A DNA stretch of 64,000 nt from Candidatus Margulisiibacteriota bacterium (GCA_003242895.1 QKMY01000031.1:1-64000); one strand, 5' to 3'. Counted from the stretch's first letter, positions 54,378-62,656 are shown. The notes: generated by a model not told the origin, from the letters alone. Program-made: numbers and translations.

Positions 54378-55520
54378 ATGAAATTACTTTTTGTATTCGG
54401 CACCAGGCCTGAAGCAATTAAAATGGCACCGGTAATTATAGAATTGAAGAAATATCCGGAAATATTTGATGTTAAAGTCTGTGTAACGGCGCAACATCGA
54501 CAAATGCTGGACCAGGTGATGAATTGGTTCCACATCGCACCTGATTACGACCTGAATATTATGAAGCCCGGACAGGACCTCTACGATATTACCGCTAATG
54601 TTCTTGTCGAGATGAAATCTGTTTTACGAGAATCTGCGCCTGATCTTATCCTTGTTCAGGGAGATACGACAACCGTGATGGCAGCTTCAATAGCCGCATT
54701 CTATACTCAAATACCAATCGCCCATATCGAAGCCGGGCTCCGGACTAACAATTTATTGAGCCCATTTCCCGAAGAATTCAACCGCAGAGTAACGAGTATT
54801 ATTACGAAATATCATTTTGCCCCGACTAAGACTGCCTGTCAAAACCTGCTCGATGAAAGAGTCTTCAACGATGATATCTATGTTACCGGAAACACGGTTA
54901 TTGACGCATTAATGCTTTCAATGGAAAAAATTAAAGGTAATCTGGAAAAATACTATAAATTACCTCAATTTAAGGATATCGACTTCTCTAAGCAGCTTGT
55001 TCTTATTACTGCGCATCGACGAGAAAACTTTGGGCAGGAATTCAAGAATATGTGCGGCGGGATAAAGAGTCTTGCGAATACTTATCCTGATATCGAATTC
55101 GTTTATCCGGTCCATTTAAATCCGAATGTCCAGACGCCGGTAAATGAAATACTTACCGGGATTCCAAACATTAAACTCATTACTCCTCTCGATTACGAGA
55201 ACTTTGTATTTATGATGAGCAAGAGCAGAATCGTTCTTACTGATTCCGGGGGCGTACAGGAAGAAGCTCCCTCATTAGGAAAACCAGTGCTTGTCATGCG
55301 AAACAATACCGAAAGGCCGGAAGCTGTTACCGCTGGAACTGTTAAGCTAGTAGGCACAGACAACAACAAGATATTCAATGAAGTATCAAAGTTGATCGAT
55401 GATCCGGTATACTATCAAAAAATGAGCACTGCTGTAAATCCATATGGCGATGGCAACGCATCTTCCAGGATAAAAGCTATACTCGCCGGAGAGCAGTTCG
55501 TTGAATTTGGAAACAATTAA
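54378..55520 (+). CDS. wecB: Non-hydrolysing UDP-N-acetylglucosamine 2-epimerase
   Basis: 380 residues: LFVFGTRPEAIKMAPVIIEL, TAQHRQMLDQVMNWF, VQGDTTTVMAASIAAFYTQI, HIEAGLRTNNLLSPFPEEFN, YVTGNTVIDAL, ITAHRRENFGQEFKNMC and LTDSGGVQEEAPSLGKPVLV. Makes UDP-ManNAc, or with other substrates acts as WbpI. The nearby acetyltransferase and dehydrogenase suggest a UDP-ManNAcA or UDP-ManNAc3NAcA pathway. Confidence 0.93.
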   Translation: MKLLFVFGTRPEAIKMAPVIIELKKYPEIFDVKVCVTAQHRQMLDQVMNWFHIAPDYDLNIMKPGQDLYDITANVLVEMKSVLRESAPDLILVQGDTTTVMAASIAAFYTQIPIAHIEAGLRTNNLLSPFPEEFNRRVTSIITKYHFAPTKTACQNLLDERVFNDDIYVTGNTVIDALMLSMEKIKGNLEKYYKLPQFKDIDFSKQLVLITAHRRENFGQEFKNMCGGIKSLANTYPDIEFVYPVHLNPNVQTPVNEILTGIPNIKLITPLDYENFVFMMSKSRIVLTDSGGVQEEAPSLGKPVLVMRNNTERPEAVTAGTVKLVGTDNNKIFNEVSKLIDDPVYYQKMSTAVNPYGDGNASSRIKAILAGEQFVEFGNN

Positions 55521-55524
55521 AATT

Positions 55525-55845
55525 ATGGTAAAAGCCTTATCTAATGAGCAGATTAAAGCTAAAGTGATCGATATTATCAAAAAATACTGTCCTGAATGCC
55601 AGTTAATACTTATTGGGTCTCGAGCGAGAGGGGACAGTAATCCTCGATCGGATTTTGATTTTGTCATAAAAAAAAACTCGATACGACCAATTACGAAAAG
55701 TATAATTAAAGAAGAAGCAGATGCCTTGCCAACCCTTAAGATCATAGAAATAATCGATTATAATGATTTAGATGAGATGTTTAAAAAAAATGTTGATAGT
55801 GAAGGAATAGTGCTTTATGCAAACACCACATCAGATCCAGCTTGA
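55525..55845 (+). CDS. MNT-type nucleotidyltransferase, antitoxin of MNT-HEPN pair
   Basis: 106 residues. The minimal nucleotidyltransferase motif GSX10DXD is intact (IGSRARGDSNPRSDFDFVI), with a third acidic residue in KIIEIIDYNDLD. In MntA-HepT type modules this protein AMPylates and neutralises the HEPN toxin. ATG 55525 lies 4 nt after wecB. It overlaps the HEPN gene by 29 nt. It sits inside the polysaccharide operon, without a sign of its own promoter. Confidence 0.88.
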   Translation: MVKALSNEQIKAKVIDIIKKYCPECQLILIGSRARGDSNPRSDFDFVIKKNSIRPITKSIIKEEADALPTLKIIEIIDYNDLDEMFKKNVDSEGIVLYANTTSDPA

Positions 55846-56209
55846 TAATTTTAAAAACTCTTTTGATAGATTAGTTGAGGTTTTAGAAAGAAACATCGAA
55901 GATGATGATATTGTCCTTGATGCAACGATCCAACGATTTGAGTTTACTTTTGAAAATTCCTGGAAAACTATCAAGCTAGTCCTAAAAGATCAAGGAATAG
56001 AGTGTTTATCCCCGAGAGAATGTATAAAACAAGCATTCAGATATGGCTGGATACTTGATGAAGATACCTTCCTGAATCTATTAGAAGCAAGAAATCTCAC
56101 TTCTCATACTTATGCCAAACCGATAGCTTTAACCGTTTATCGCACCATTAAACAAAACGCTTCAGCATTCGAGTACCTTTATAAGAAAATACGAGAATTA
56201 TATTTATAA
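55817..56209 (+). CDS. HEPN-domain protein (HI0074 family), toxin of MNT-HEPN pair
   Basis: 130 residues, all-helical: QIQLDNFKNSFDRLVEVLER, DATIQRFEFTFENSWKTIKL and LLEARNLTSHTYAKPIALTV. R92-N93-x3-H97 is the RX4-6H ribonuclease motif of HEPN toxins. Pairs with the overlapping nucleotidyltransferase gene. Likely a tRNA- or mRNA-cutting toxin kept inactive by its partner; HI0074 itself is known as a nucleotidyltransferase-binding protein. Confidence 0.88.
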   Translation: MQTPHQIQLDNFKNSFDRLVEVLERNIEDDDIVLDATIQRFEFTFENSWKTIKLVLKDQGIECLSPRECIKQAFRYGWILDEDTFLNLLEARNLTSHTYAKPIALTVYRTIKQNASAFEYLYKKIRELYL

Positions 56210-56232
56210 TGCCACTTTTGAGGAAGTAATAA

Positions 56233-56802
56233 ATGGAAGAATACTTTGCACATGAATCAGCATATATCGATGAGCCGGTATCTATTGGCAAGGGAACCAA
56301 AATCTGGCATTTTTCCCATATTATGTCAGGTGCGCACATCGGAGAGAACTGCAATATAGGCCAGTCTGTTTATGTTGGCGGCAAGGCAAAAATCGGTAAT
56401 GGAGTCAAAATACAGAATAATGTTTCGGTTTATGATGATGTAGAACTGGCTGATTATGTGTTTTGCGGACCTTCTATGGTATTCACGAACGACAGGAACC
56501 CGAGGTCCAAGTATCCGAAAACAGGTGCTTATGTTCCGACAAAGGTTGGGTACGGCGCATCCCTAGGTGCCAATTGCACAGTCGTATGCGGCAATAGTAT
56601 CGGCAAATGGGCCTTTATTGGGGCCGGGTCGGTCATTACCAGGAATGTTCCTGATTTTGCTGTAGTGTATGGTAACCCGGCCAGGATCAAAGGGTGGATC
56701 TGCGAATGCGGAGAAATGCTCACCTTTGAGAACGGGAAATCCGAATGCAAAAAATGTAAAAGACTTTACACAAAGCAGAATGAAACTGTTACTGGTATAT
56801 AA
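56233..56802 (+). CDS. Left-handed beta-helix N-acetyltransferase (WbpD/WlbB-like) with C-terminal zinc ribbon
   Basis: 189 residues. Hexapeptide repeats of the beta-helix fold are visible: IGKGTKIWHFSHIMSGAHIG, CNIGQSVYVGGKAKIGNGVK, NVSVYDDVELADYVFCGPSM, then GASLGANCTVVCGNSIGKWA. The family acetylates UDP-3-amino-2,3-dideoxy sugars with acetyl-CoA. The last 35 residues add CECGEML and CKKCKRL, a four-cysteine zinc ribbon seen in some members. AGGAAG upstream. Confidence 0.88.
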   Translation: MEEYFAHESAYIDEPVSIGKGTKIWHFSHIMSGAHIGENCNIGQSVYVGGKAKIGNGVKIQNNVSVYDDVELADYVFCGPSMVFTNDRNPRSKYPKTGAYVPTKVGYGASLGANCTVVCGNSIGKWAFIGAGSVITRNVPDFAVVYGNPARIKGWICECGEMLTFENGKSECKKCKRLYTKQNETVTGI

Positions 56803-56908
56803 TTATGTATGTTTATATGCGAATTTCGTGTTATTCTCAAAAGGAAATCGTTGTGATAATATGAATCCCGCATCTTCGATGGTTTAAAATTTATGAGGGG
56901 GTAGGATT

Positions 56909-58228
56909 ATGAAAGAAATATACAACAAGTTAGTAAACAAAGACGCCAAATTAGCAGTAGTCGGCCTTGGTTATGTCGGTTTGCCTCTGGCAGTTGAATT
57001 CGGGAAAACCTTTGACACAATTGGATTTGATATTTCTGAAAAAAAAATTAACGAGTTAAAAAATAACAGTGATTCAACGAGAGAATTAACTGCTGAAGAT
57101 TTGATGCTGACACACATTGATTATACAAATGAGGCCGCCAGGTTAAAAGAAGCTTCATTTATTGTAGTCGCTGTTCCAACACCTATCAATGAAAGTAAAC
57201 AACCGGATTTAACTCCGGTAATTAAAGCTTCAACTACAATTGGCAAAAATCTAAGTAAAAACACAATAATAGTATACGAATCCACTGTTTATCCGGGAGT
57301 AACAGAAGATGAATGTGTGCCGATCCTTGAAAAAGAATCCGGGCTTAAATGCGGTATTGATTTTAAAGTAGGTTATTCACCTGAAAGAATTAATCCGGGA
57401 GACAAAGAACATACCGTTACCAAAATCCTGAAAGTAGTATCAGGGCAAGACGAAGAAACGCTCGATACCGTAGCTAACGTGTACGGCGCTATAATAACCG
57501 CAGGTATCTACCGTGCTGAGTCGATCAAAGTTGCTGAAGCTGCCAAGGTCATCGAAAATACTCAAAGAGACCTTAACATTGCCCTCATGAACGAACTTGC
57601 TATTATATTTAATAAAATGGGGATAAGTACCCGAGCAGTATTAGACGCTGCCGGAACTAAGTGGAATTTCATTAAAATGTGTCCCGGGCTCGTTGGCGGA
57701 CACTGTATTGGTGTCGATCCGTATTATCTAACGCACAAAGCCGAAATGCTCGGATATCATCCGCAAGTCATCCTTTCAGGCAGAAAGATTAATGACAATA
57801 TGGGCAAGTATGTTGCCGAGCAGACAGTTAAGCATCTGATCAAAGCAGGAAAGGCTGTAAAAGACTGCAAGGTGATGATTCTCGGGTTTACTTTTAAAGA
57901 AAACGTGTCAGACATCAGAAACACCAGAGTTATTGATGTCATAAACGAGCTGGAAGAGTATGGAATAAATGTCTTTGTGCATGATCCACTGATTAACAAA
58001 GACGATTTAAAGCATGAGTATAATATACGCTTGTATGATTATGATGAGATCCCGGCAGTTGACGCAGCTATTCTTGCCGTTGCTCATGACAAATTCAGTT
58101 ATTTAACGCCTGAAGTGTTAGGACAGAAGATAACAAACGGCAGTCACGCAAAAGTACTCATCGATGTAAAAGGATTCTATCGGAATCACCCGGGTATTAA
58201 GGATAATTATATTTATTGGAATTTGTAA
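56909..58228 (+). CDS. wbpA: UDP-N-acetyl-D-glucosamine/mannosamine 6-dehydrogenase (WbpA/WecC/TviB type)
   Basis: 439 residues: [20 protein letters not shown] (NAD fold), [73 protein letters not shown] with the catalytic region, [15 protein letters not shown] with the catalytic Cys, and [20 protein letters not shown]. Oxidises the C6 of UDP-HexNAc to the uronic acid. GAGGGGG lies upstream of the ATG. Confidence 0.94.
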   Translation: MKEIYNKLVNKDAKLAVVGLGYVGLPLAVEFGKTFDTIGFDISEKKINELKNNSDSTRELTAEDLMLTHIDYTNEAARLKEASFIVVAVPTPINESKQPDLTPVIKASTTIGKNLSKNTIIVYESTVYPGVTEDECVPILEKESGLKCGIDFKVGYSPERINPGDKEHTVTKILKVVSGQDEETLDTVANVYGAIITAGIYRAESIKVAEAAKVIENTQRDLNIALMNELAIIFNKMGISTRAVLDAAGTKWNFIKMCPGLVGGHCIGVDPYYLTHKAEMLGYHPQVILSGRKINDNMGKYVAEQTVKHLIKAGKAVKDCKVMILGFTFKENVSDIRNTRVIDVINELEEYGINVFVHDPLINKDDLKHEYNIRLYDYDEIPAVDAAILAVAHDKFSYLTPEVLGQKITNGSHAKVLIDVKGFYRNHPGIKDNYIYWNL

Positions 58229-58558
58229 AGGCGCGACTGTCGTTTCCCCTCATCCAAGCCAACCGGCATTCCGCGGGAAAAAGTGTAGAATTTCTAATAG
58301 ACTGTGTCAGCCGTGACCTTCTCCATGCAAAATGCACGTAGAAGGTTACCTGATAAACCTTCTACGCCAGGAACCCGCGTCTGCTTTTGCGTCATAGCCT
58401 AATAAATATCTATTAGACATATTTATGAATTCGTTTTATTATATTTGTGTTATTTAGTTTCTTTTTCAAAAACCAGTCATTCATGTTCATTTACTGAAGC
58501 AATAAATACTTCTATTTATTATTGCAGCATATTAATTTATATCGTATTAGAGGTTTAT
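58229..58558. other. Intergenic region with a strong hairpin
   Basis: 330 bases without a supported gene. The first 170 are less AT-rich than the surroundings and look like decayed or foreign sequence; they contain a perfect 10-bp hairpin (listed separately). The rest is AT-rich leader of the export gene, with TTAGAGG as its ribosome binding site. Confidence 0.4.
58338..58365. repeat. Perfect 10-bp inverted repeat
   Basis: GTAGAAGGTT, 8-nt loop ACCTGATA, AACCTTCTAC. No T-run follows on either strand, so not a simple terminator. A related GACCTTCTCC stands about 20 nt upstream, so a second pairing is possible. Confidence 0.75.
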
Positions 58559-60994
58559 ATGGGATTAAATAAAGTTATTGTTTTTATCGTCATACTATTT
58601 ATGACTACTGGTATAGCATATACCGCAGATTATTCGAAGGATGACCTGGAACTGCTCAAGCTAATGCAGGAAAAGCAAGGCAACAATGACATTAAAAGCC
58701 TTATAAGCAAATCCCAGAAAAACAATCAAAGGGCCACAATACAGAAAAAAGATGAAACAACAGACTCGGGTCCCTCGCCAATTGAAAGCGCCTACAAAAC
58801 GAAATCGTCACTTGATGTTAATCAAGAAATAAAACAGTTTGGTTACGATTTTTTCAATCTCAATTATCAAGATCAGCAAGACTATACGAATATGCCGGTC
58901 GGGGCAGATTATATTCTAGGTATCGGTGATAGTTTAAATATATATATCTGGGGAAAAATTCAACAGAAGTTTTCTGTGGCTGTAGAAAAAGACGGGAGTA
59001 TATTCCTTCCGAAATCCGGTAGGGTAAGTGTATTAGGTTTAACCCTGGCTAAGGCCAGGACCTTAATTCAAAAAAGTCTGTCGGAACAATTCGCTAATTT
59101 TGAAGTTAATGTTACTCTGGACCAATTACGGACAATTAATGTTTATGCCGCCGGAGAAGTTACCGCTCCGGGCGGATACCGGGTTACTTCCGTTGCCACT
59201 TTGTTTCATTTGCTTTATACGTCCGGCGGACCGACAAAGGTAGGCTCGCTTCGAAATATTCGATTAATCCGTAATAATGCTACGGTTGCTGTTATTGATC
59301 TCTATGATTATTTGCTATATGGCAAACAGTTTCGCCAGGTCCCTTTGAAAGAGGGCGATACCATTTTTGTCCCGGTAATCGGTCAAACGGTTGGAATAAC
59401 CGGAAGCATCAAGAGACCTGCGGTTTATGAACTTAAAGGGAATGAGTCCCTCGCGGATATTATTCGATATTCCGGCGGAACGAATGCCTCTGCACATAAT
59501 CAGAACATTCAATTAGAGCGTATTAATAATAATGGACAACGAGTCATTGCCGACGTTAAAAACGACAAAGCAAAACTCAGCATGAAAGTAAAAGACGGAG
59601 ATTTGATTAAGGTTGCAGCTGTAGTTGCTGCCAAAAGAAAAGTGGTTAAGATCATCGGCAATATCAAACGTCCCGGAGAATACGCGCTGGAAGACGGCAT
59701 GAGACTAGCAGATCTGGTTAAAAAAGCCGAAGGGATAATACCTCATACCTACATGTATAGAATTGAACTGGATAGAGTAGGTCCGGATTACGAATATTTA
59801 GTTAGTAATGATGAGAGTAATAAAAACCAGCCAAATAATGACGATAACATAACCAACAAGCTGGTTCCTTATAATTATGTCGATAAAACCGATAAAAAAG
59901 TCCATCGAATTATTCCGCTAAATCTAAGTAAGATCCTTAAATCAGATGCTAATGAAAACAAAAAACTCGAAGACGGGGATGTTATCAAGGTGTTTTCTGA
60001 AAAAGAAATGGACCCTGACGCTTCTGTCTACATCAATGGCATGGTACGCAATCCCGGTAGATATTCGATTTATGAAACTATGAAAGTAGTGGACCTGGTG
60101 TTTGCTGCCGGCGGGGCGAAACGAGGGGCTTATTTAGGCAGTATAGAGATTAACCGTGCCGGGACGGAAAAGCAGAGACGCATTATTAATGTCGATATCA
60201 AAAAAGCGATGAACAACCAATCCGACCCCTCCAATAATATAACGCTGTTACCTGACGATTATGTATATATTAAAGAGGACCTCGAATACAACCCGCAGAG
60301 AACGATTGTGCTTACCGGACAGTTAAAATACCCCGGAACATATATACTCCAAAAAAATGAAACATTGTCTTCAGTGCTTCTCAGGGCTGGCGGTTATCAA
60401 TCAAATGCTTTTATTAATGGAGCTGTTTTTACCAGGAAAGCTCTCAAAAATAACGAAAAAGAAATTAATCAGAAATTTAGACAATTAGAAGAAAAAAGGT
60501 TATTGCAGAAGCAAGTTAATGCCGGATTGGATGTAAAACAGCCTGAAAAGAAAATAACTGATATGATAGGCACCGAAGAAAAAGGCCGAATTATTATTAA
60601 TTTAAAACCTATTGATCAATTACATAGTTCTATTGATGATATAAGTCTTGAAGACGGCGATGAACTCTATATTCCGCTGACTCCTTCAACCGTCCAAATC
60701 CTTGGCGGGGTCTATAGCCCGGGAAGTGTTATTGTCCAACAAGATATGAAGATTGACTCTTACATGAAAAAAGTTGGTGGAGTTACTAAATACGCTGCGA
60801 TTAATGAGATTTATGTAATTAAGGCAAATGGCGAGGTTGATACAGATAAAGAGTATACACCTCAAGTCGGTGATACCATTGTTGTTCCGGAAGAGATCAA
60901 AAAAGAATTTGATCTCTGGAAGACGATTGTTGATACGGTGGATGTTTTGTCGAAAGTCGCTTTGACGTATACGGTATTTAATAGCATTAAATAA
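58559..60994 (+). CDS. Wza-like polysaccharide export protein with six SLBB domains
   Basis: Outer-membrane/periplasmic export channel component, 811 residues from ATG 58559 (AGAGG upstream; an earlier in-frame start at 58445 lies before the signal peptide). Signal peptide MGLNKVIVFIVILFMTTGIA without a lipobox Cys. Poly-export domain DYILGIGDSLNIYIWGKIQQ near 115-200, then six SLBB units beginning AAGEVTAPGGYRV, GITGSIKRPAVYEL, IIGNIKRPGEYAL, INGMVRNPGRYSI, LTGQLKYPGTYIL and LGGVYSPGSVIV. Many more SLBB units than Wza. Confidence 0.9.
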   Translation: MGLNKVIVFIVILFMTTGIAYTADYSKDDLELLKLMQEKQGNNDIKSLISKSQKNNQRATIQKKDETTDSGPSPIESAYKTKSSLDVNQEIKQFGYDFFNLNYQDQQDYTNMPVGADYILGIGDSLNIYIWGKIQQKFSVAVEKDGSIFLPKSGRVSVLGLTLAKARTLIQKSLSEQFANFEVNVTLDQLRTINVYAAGEVTAPGGYRVTSVATLFHLLYTSGGPTKVGSLRNIRLIRNNATVAVIDLYDYLLYGKQFRQVPLKEGDTIFVPVIGQTVGITGSIKRPAVYELKGNESLADIIRYSGGTNASAHNQNIQLERINNNGQRVIADVKNDKAKLSMKVKDGDLIKVAAVVAAKRKVVKIIGNIKRPGEYALEDGMRLADLVKKAEGIIPHTYMYRIELDRVGPDYEYLVSNDESNKNQPNNDDNITNKLVPYNYVDKTDKKVHRIIPLNLSKILKSDANENKKLEDGDVIKVFSEKEMDPDASVYINGMVRNPGRYSIYETMKVVDLVFAAGGAKRGAYLGSIEINRAGTEKQRRIINVDIKKAMNNQSDPSNNITLLPDDYVYIKEDLEYNPQRTIVLTGQLKYPGTYILQKNETLSSVLLRAGGYQSNAFINGAVFTRKALKNNEKEINQKFRQLEEKRLLQKQVNAGLDVKQPEKKITDMIGTEEKGRIIINLKPIDQLHSSIDDISLEDGDELYIPLTPSTVQILGGVYSPGSVIVQQDMKIDSYMKKVGGVTKYAAINEIYVIKANGEVDTDKEYTPQVGDTIVVPEEIKKEFDLWKTIVDTVDVLSKVALTYTVFNSIK

Positions 60995-61048
60995 TAAGTG
61001 ACGGAAATACAGTGACAAAATCTGATATTGATATATAAATGGCTTTAA

Positions 61049-61231
61049 GGAACTGAGTCTATTCATATACATATAGAATCAGCAGATTCATACGCCAAAT
61101 TTTGGCTTGAACCAATACAATTATCAAAATCGGTAGGATATAATGCTGTTGAGCTTAATAAAATACGCAAAATTATTTTTCAAAATAATTTACTGCTAAA
61201 GGAGAAATGGAATGAGCATTTCAATCGCTAA
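61049..61231 (+). pseudogene. DUF4160-family protein, 5'-truncated fragment
   Basis: Reading ESIHIHIESADSYAKFWLEP, IQLSKSVGYNAVELNKIRKI and LLLKEKWNEHFNR matches the C-terminal two thirds of DUF4160 proteins (HVHVE...AKFWLEP...G...EL..I...W...F). A TAA at 61046-61048 lies in frame just upstream and there is no start codon, so about 25 N-terminal residues are lost. Intact DUF4160 genes normally precede a DUF2442 gene, as this fragment does, with a 20-nt overlap. Confidence 0.72.
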
Positions 61232-61460
61232 GATATGGGAGCCTTTCGCTGAAAAAGTATGGTTTGATGATGTAAAATTATATATACAATTACTGGATGG
61301 CAGAGAATTATCTGTTCCACTGGAATGGTTTCCCCATTTGAGGGATGCTACTGTTGAGCAGAGAAATAACTGGCGTTTAATAGGACGAGGGCTTGGTATA
61401 CATTGGGAAGAAATAGATGAGGATATTTCGGTAAGTGCACTGTTGACTGGAGTTTCTTAA
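61212..61460 (+). CDS. DUF2442-domain protein
   Basis: 82 residues, clear DUF2442 pattern: KVWFDDVKLYIQLLDGRELS, VPLEWFPHLRDATVEQRNNW, LIGRGLGIHWEEIDEDISVS. DUF2442/DUF4160 pairs behave like small toxin-antitoxin or accessory modules; the biochemical role is not established. GGAG precedes the ATG. Its partner upstream is broken, so it may now be an orphan. Confidence 0.87.
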   Translation: MSISIAKIWEPFAEKVWFDDVKLYIQLLDGRELSVPLEWFPHLRDATVEQRNNWRLIGRGLGIHWEEIDEDISVSALLTGVS

Positions 61461-61487
61461 AAACAGTGACTGGAAAAACGGTGACGA

Positions 61488-61557
61488 GTGACTATTAAGG
61501 ATATTATTCAGGGTAGAGAAGGGTCAAAACCAAGAAATAAACAAATAGCAACTATTT
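61488..61557 (+). pseudogene. AlbA_2/RecG-like ATP-binding protein, fragment left of the inserted element
   Basis: The frame reads VTIKDIIQGREGSKPRNKQI and ATI, matching the C-terminal half of AlbA_2-type putative transcriptional regulators (usually ..GxSxPRNxLIAxIFxxxGLIEKxGSGI). It continues after the element at 61908. The N-terminal part is missing; homology begins directly at a GTGAC repeat. Confidence 0.65.
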
Positions 61558-61643
61558 AGGGTGCAGATACTTCCGGTGGGTATTCCCGCCTCTTTTCGCG
61601 GTAAACAGGATTATAGTTCTATGCAGAATAACTCTCCGCGTGC

Positions 61644-61663
61644 TTTCTCCAATTCTGGAGAAA
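61644..61663. repeat. Hairpin inside the inserted element
   Basis: TTTCTCCA, loop ATTC, TGGAGAAA: perfect 8-bp stem. It lies just downstream (minus-strand sense) of the DUF559-like fragment, but without a T-run after it in that direction. Confidence 0.6.
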
Positions 61664-61681
61664 ACAAACAGAAAAACATTT

Positions 61682-61880
61682 TCAGGTGATAGAGATCAAG
61701 TCAGCGATGAACTCTCTTGCCTGGTTCTTATAGATAAAGATTACAGGTTTTTGTCTAACAAATTTCTTCCCTAATTGCTTAGCCCGTAGCTTATCCCAGA
61801 CCATTTGTTCTGCGCGTGTCTGATTAGCTCTGAGATATCGTGCCTTCCTCGTTGCTGCTCCCTTCGGGTGGAAAGAGGCG
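61682..61880 (-). pseudogene. DUF559-like endonuclease fragment
   Basis: Minus-strand reading of about 66 codons: ATRKARYLRANQTRAEQMVW, DKLRAKQLGKKFVRQKPVIF, and REFIADLISIT, then TGA at 61682-61684. It matches the start of DUF559 (Vsr-fold, restriction-endonuclease-like) domains, where ..ARxLRxNxTxAExxLWxxLRxxxLGxxKFRRQ..I is typical. A TGA stops the frame upstream and no start codon is available; about half the domain is missing. Confidence 0.6.
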
Positions 61881-61907
61881 GCTCACCCACCGAAAGTATC
61901 TGCACCC

Positions 61908-62192
61908 CTATTTTTAAGGAAGCTGGAATTATTGAAAAGTACGGTTCCGGTATTTGCAGATGCCACCCAGAAGACCACCCAGAAGACCACCCAGAAAGCA
62001 TCGTTAGGAGAGAGGATTATTTCTATGATTGCAGACAATAAATCAATAACACAAAAAGAGCTGGCACTCAACCTATCTTTAAGTGTAAATACGGTAAAGG
62101 AATATATTACTAAATTAAAAAAGGAAAATAAGTTATTACGCATAGGTAGTGACAGAAATGGATATTGGGAAGTTGTTGAAGACAAAAAATGA
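61908..62192 (+). pseudogene. AlbA_2/RecG-like protein, 3' fragment with frameshift
   Basis: Begins FKEAGIIEKYGSGIC, then the frame shifts near 61955 into ADATQKTTQKTTQKASLGER followed by a winged-helix end (IISMIADNKSITQKELALNL, SLSVNTVKEYITKLKKENKL). The linker is a 12-bp tandem repeat (ACCCAGAAGACC, about three units, 61966-62000), a length-variable site that could explain the shift. The family has an N-terminal AlbA_2 ATP-binding domain, missing here. Confidence 0.7.
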
Positions 62193-62193
62193 G

Positions 62194-62328
62194 ATGCAGC
62201 AAAAAATTATCAAACATATCCTTTCATGCATTAAATATATTGATAATTTGTCTAATTCAATAGATAATTATAAAGTCGATCAAAGAATCTTAATCGGACT
62301 AATAAAATATCTTAAAAAGTGCAAATTT
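62194..62328 (+). pseudogene. C-terminal relic of a four-helix-bundle (23S rRNA IVP-like) protein
   Basis: The frame reads QQKIIKHILSCIKYIDNLSN, SIDNYKVDQRILIGLIKYLK and KCKF before running into the nucleotidyltransferase ATG. LIGLIKYLK resembles the C-terminal helix of S23/IVP four-helix-bundle proteins. A related DNA stretch precedes the last gene of the window (63776-63849), sharing TAATAAAATATCTTAA. No start of its own. Confidence 0.45.
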
Positions 62329-62655
62329 ATGCCTAGTAAAAAATTAATAGAGGAAATTGTAACAAGAATAAAAAACAGCGTAAAACCTGTAAGGATTATC
62401 CTGTTTGGCTCTTATGCTACCGGTAATATTAATGAAGATAGCGATGTTGATATCCAAGTAGTAATTGATACTGATAAAGAACCTCAAAACTATGAAGAGA
62501 GGTCTGAGAATTATTTAAAAATAAGCAGAGAATTAAAAGATATTCAAAAGAAAATAGCAATTGATCTTCTCGTATATACCCAAAAGAATTCGAAAAATTT
62601 AAAAGTATGGGAAGTATGTTTTCTAAACAAATACTTAAAACTGGAAAAGATTTAG
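62329..62655 (+). CDS. Nucleotidyltransferase-domain protein (MNT type)
   Basis: 108 residues from ATG 62329 (MPSKKLIEEIVTRIKNSVKP). GSX10DXD is intact: LFGSYATGNINEDSDVDIQV, and a third acidic residue in IAIDLLVYTQ. An upstream in-frame extension to 62149 would add an IVP-like relic and is not preferred. Its HEPN partner gene directly downstream is truncated, so this antitoxin may be a leftover of a broken module. Confidence 0.85.
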   Translation: MPSKKLIEEIVTRIKNSVKPVRIILFGSYATGNINEDSDVDIQVVIDTDKEPQNYEERSENYLKISRELKDIQKKIAIDLLVYTQKNSKNLKVWEVCFLNKYLKLEKI

Positions 62656-62656
62656 C

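Larger units (their letters stand above)
61558..61907. mobile_element. 350-bp inserted element with terminal inverted repeats and CTATTT target duplication
   Basis: Ends GGGTGCAGATACTT...AAGTATCTGCACCC. Terminal repeats are about 38 nt and imperfect (61559-61596 and 61871-61908 complementary). CTATTT occurs at 61552-61557 and 61908-61913, flanking the element. Deleting the element plus one CTATTT rejoins GCAACTATTT with TTAAGG and gives an uninterrupted I-A-T-I-F-K-E-A-G reading typical of the interrupted gene. No transposase is inside; a DUF559-like fragment lies on the minus strand. Resembles a non-autonomous (MITE-like) element. Confidence 0.7.

Noticed and set aside
61805-62041. 78-residue plus-strand ORF
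   Set aside because: Chimera of frames across the element end and the AlbA_2 relic; only the part after 61904 (IIEKYGSGI) is homologous.
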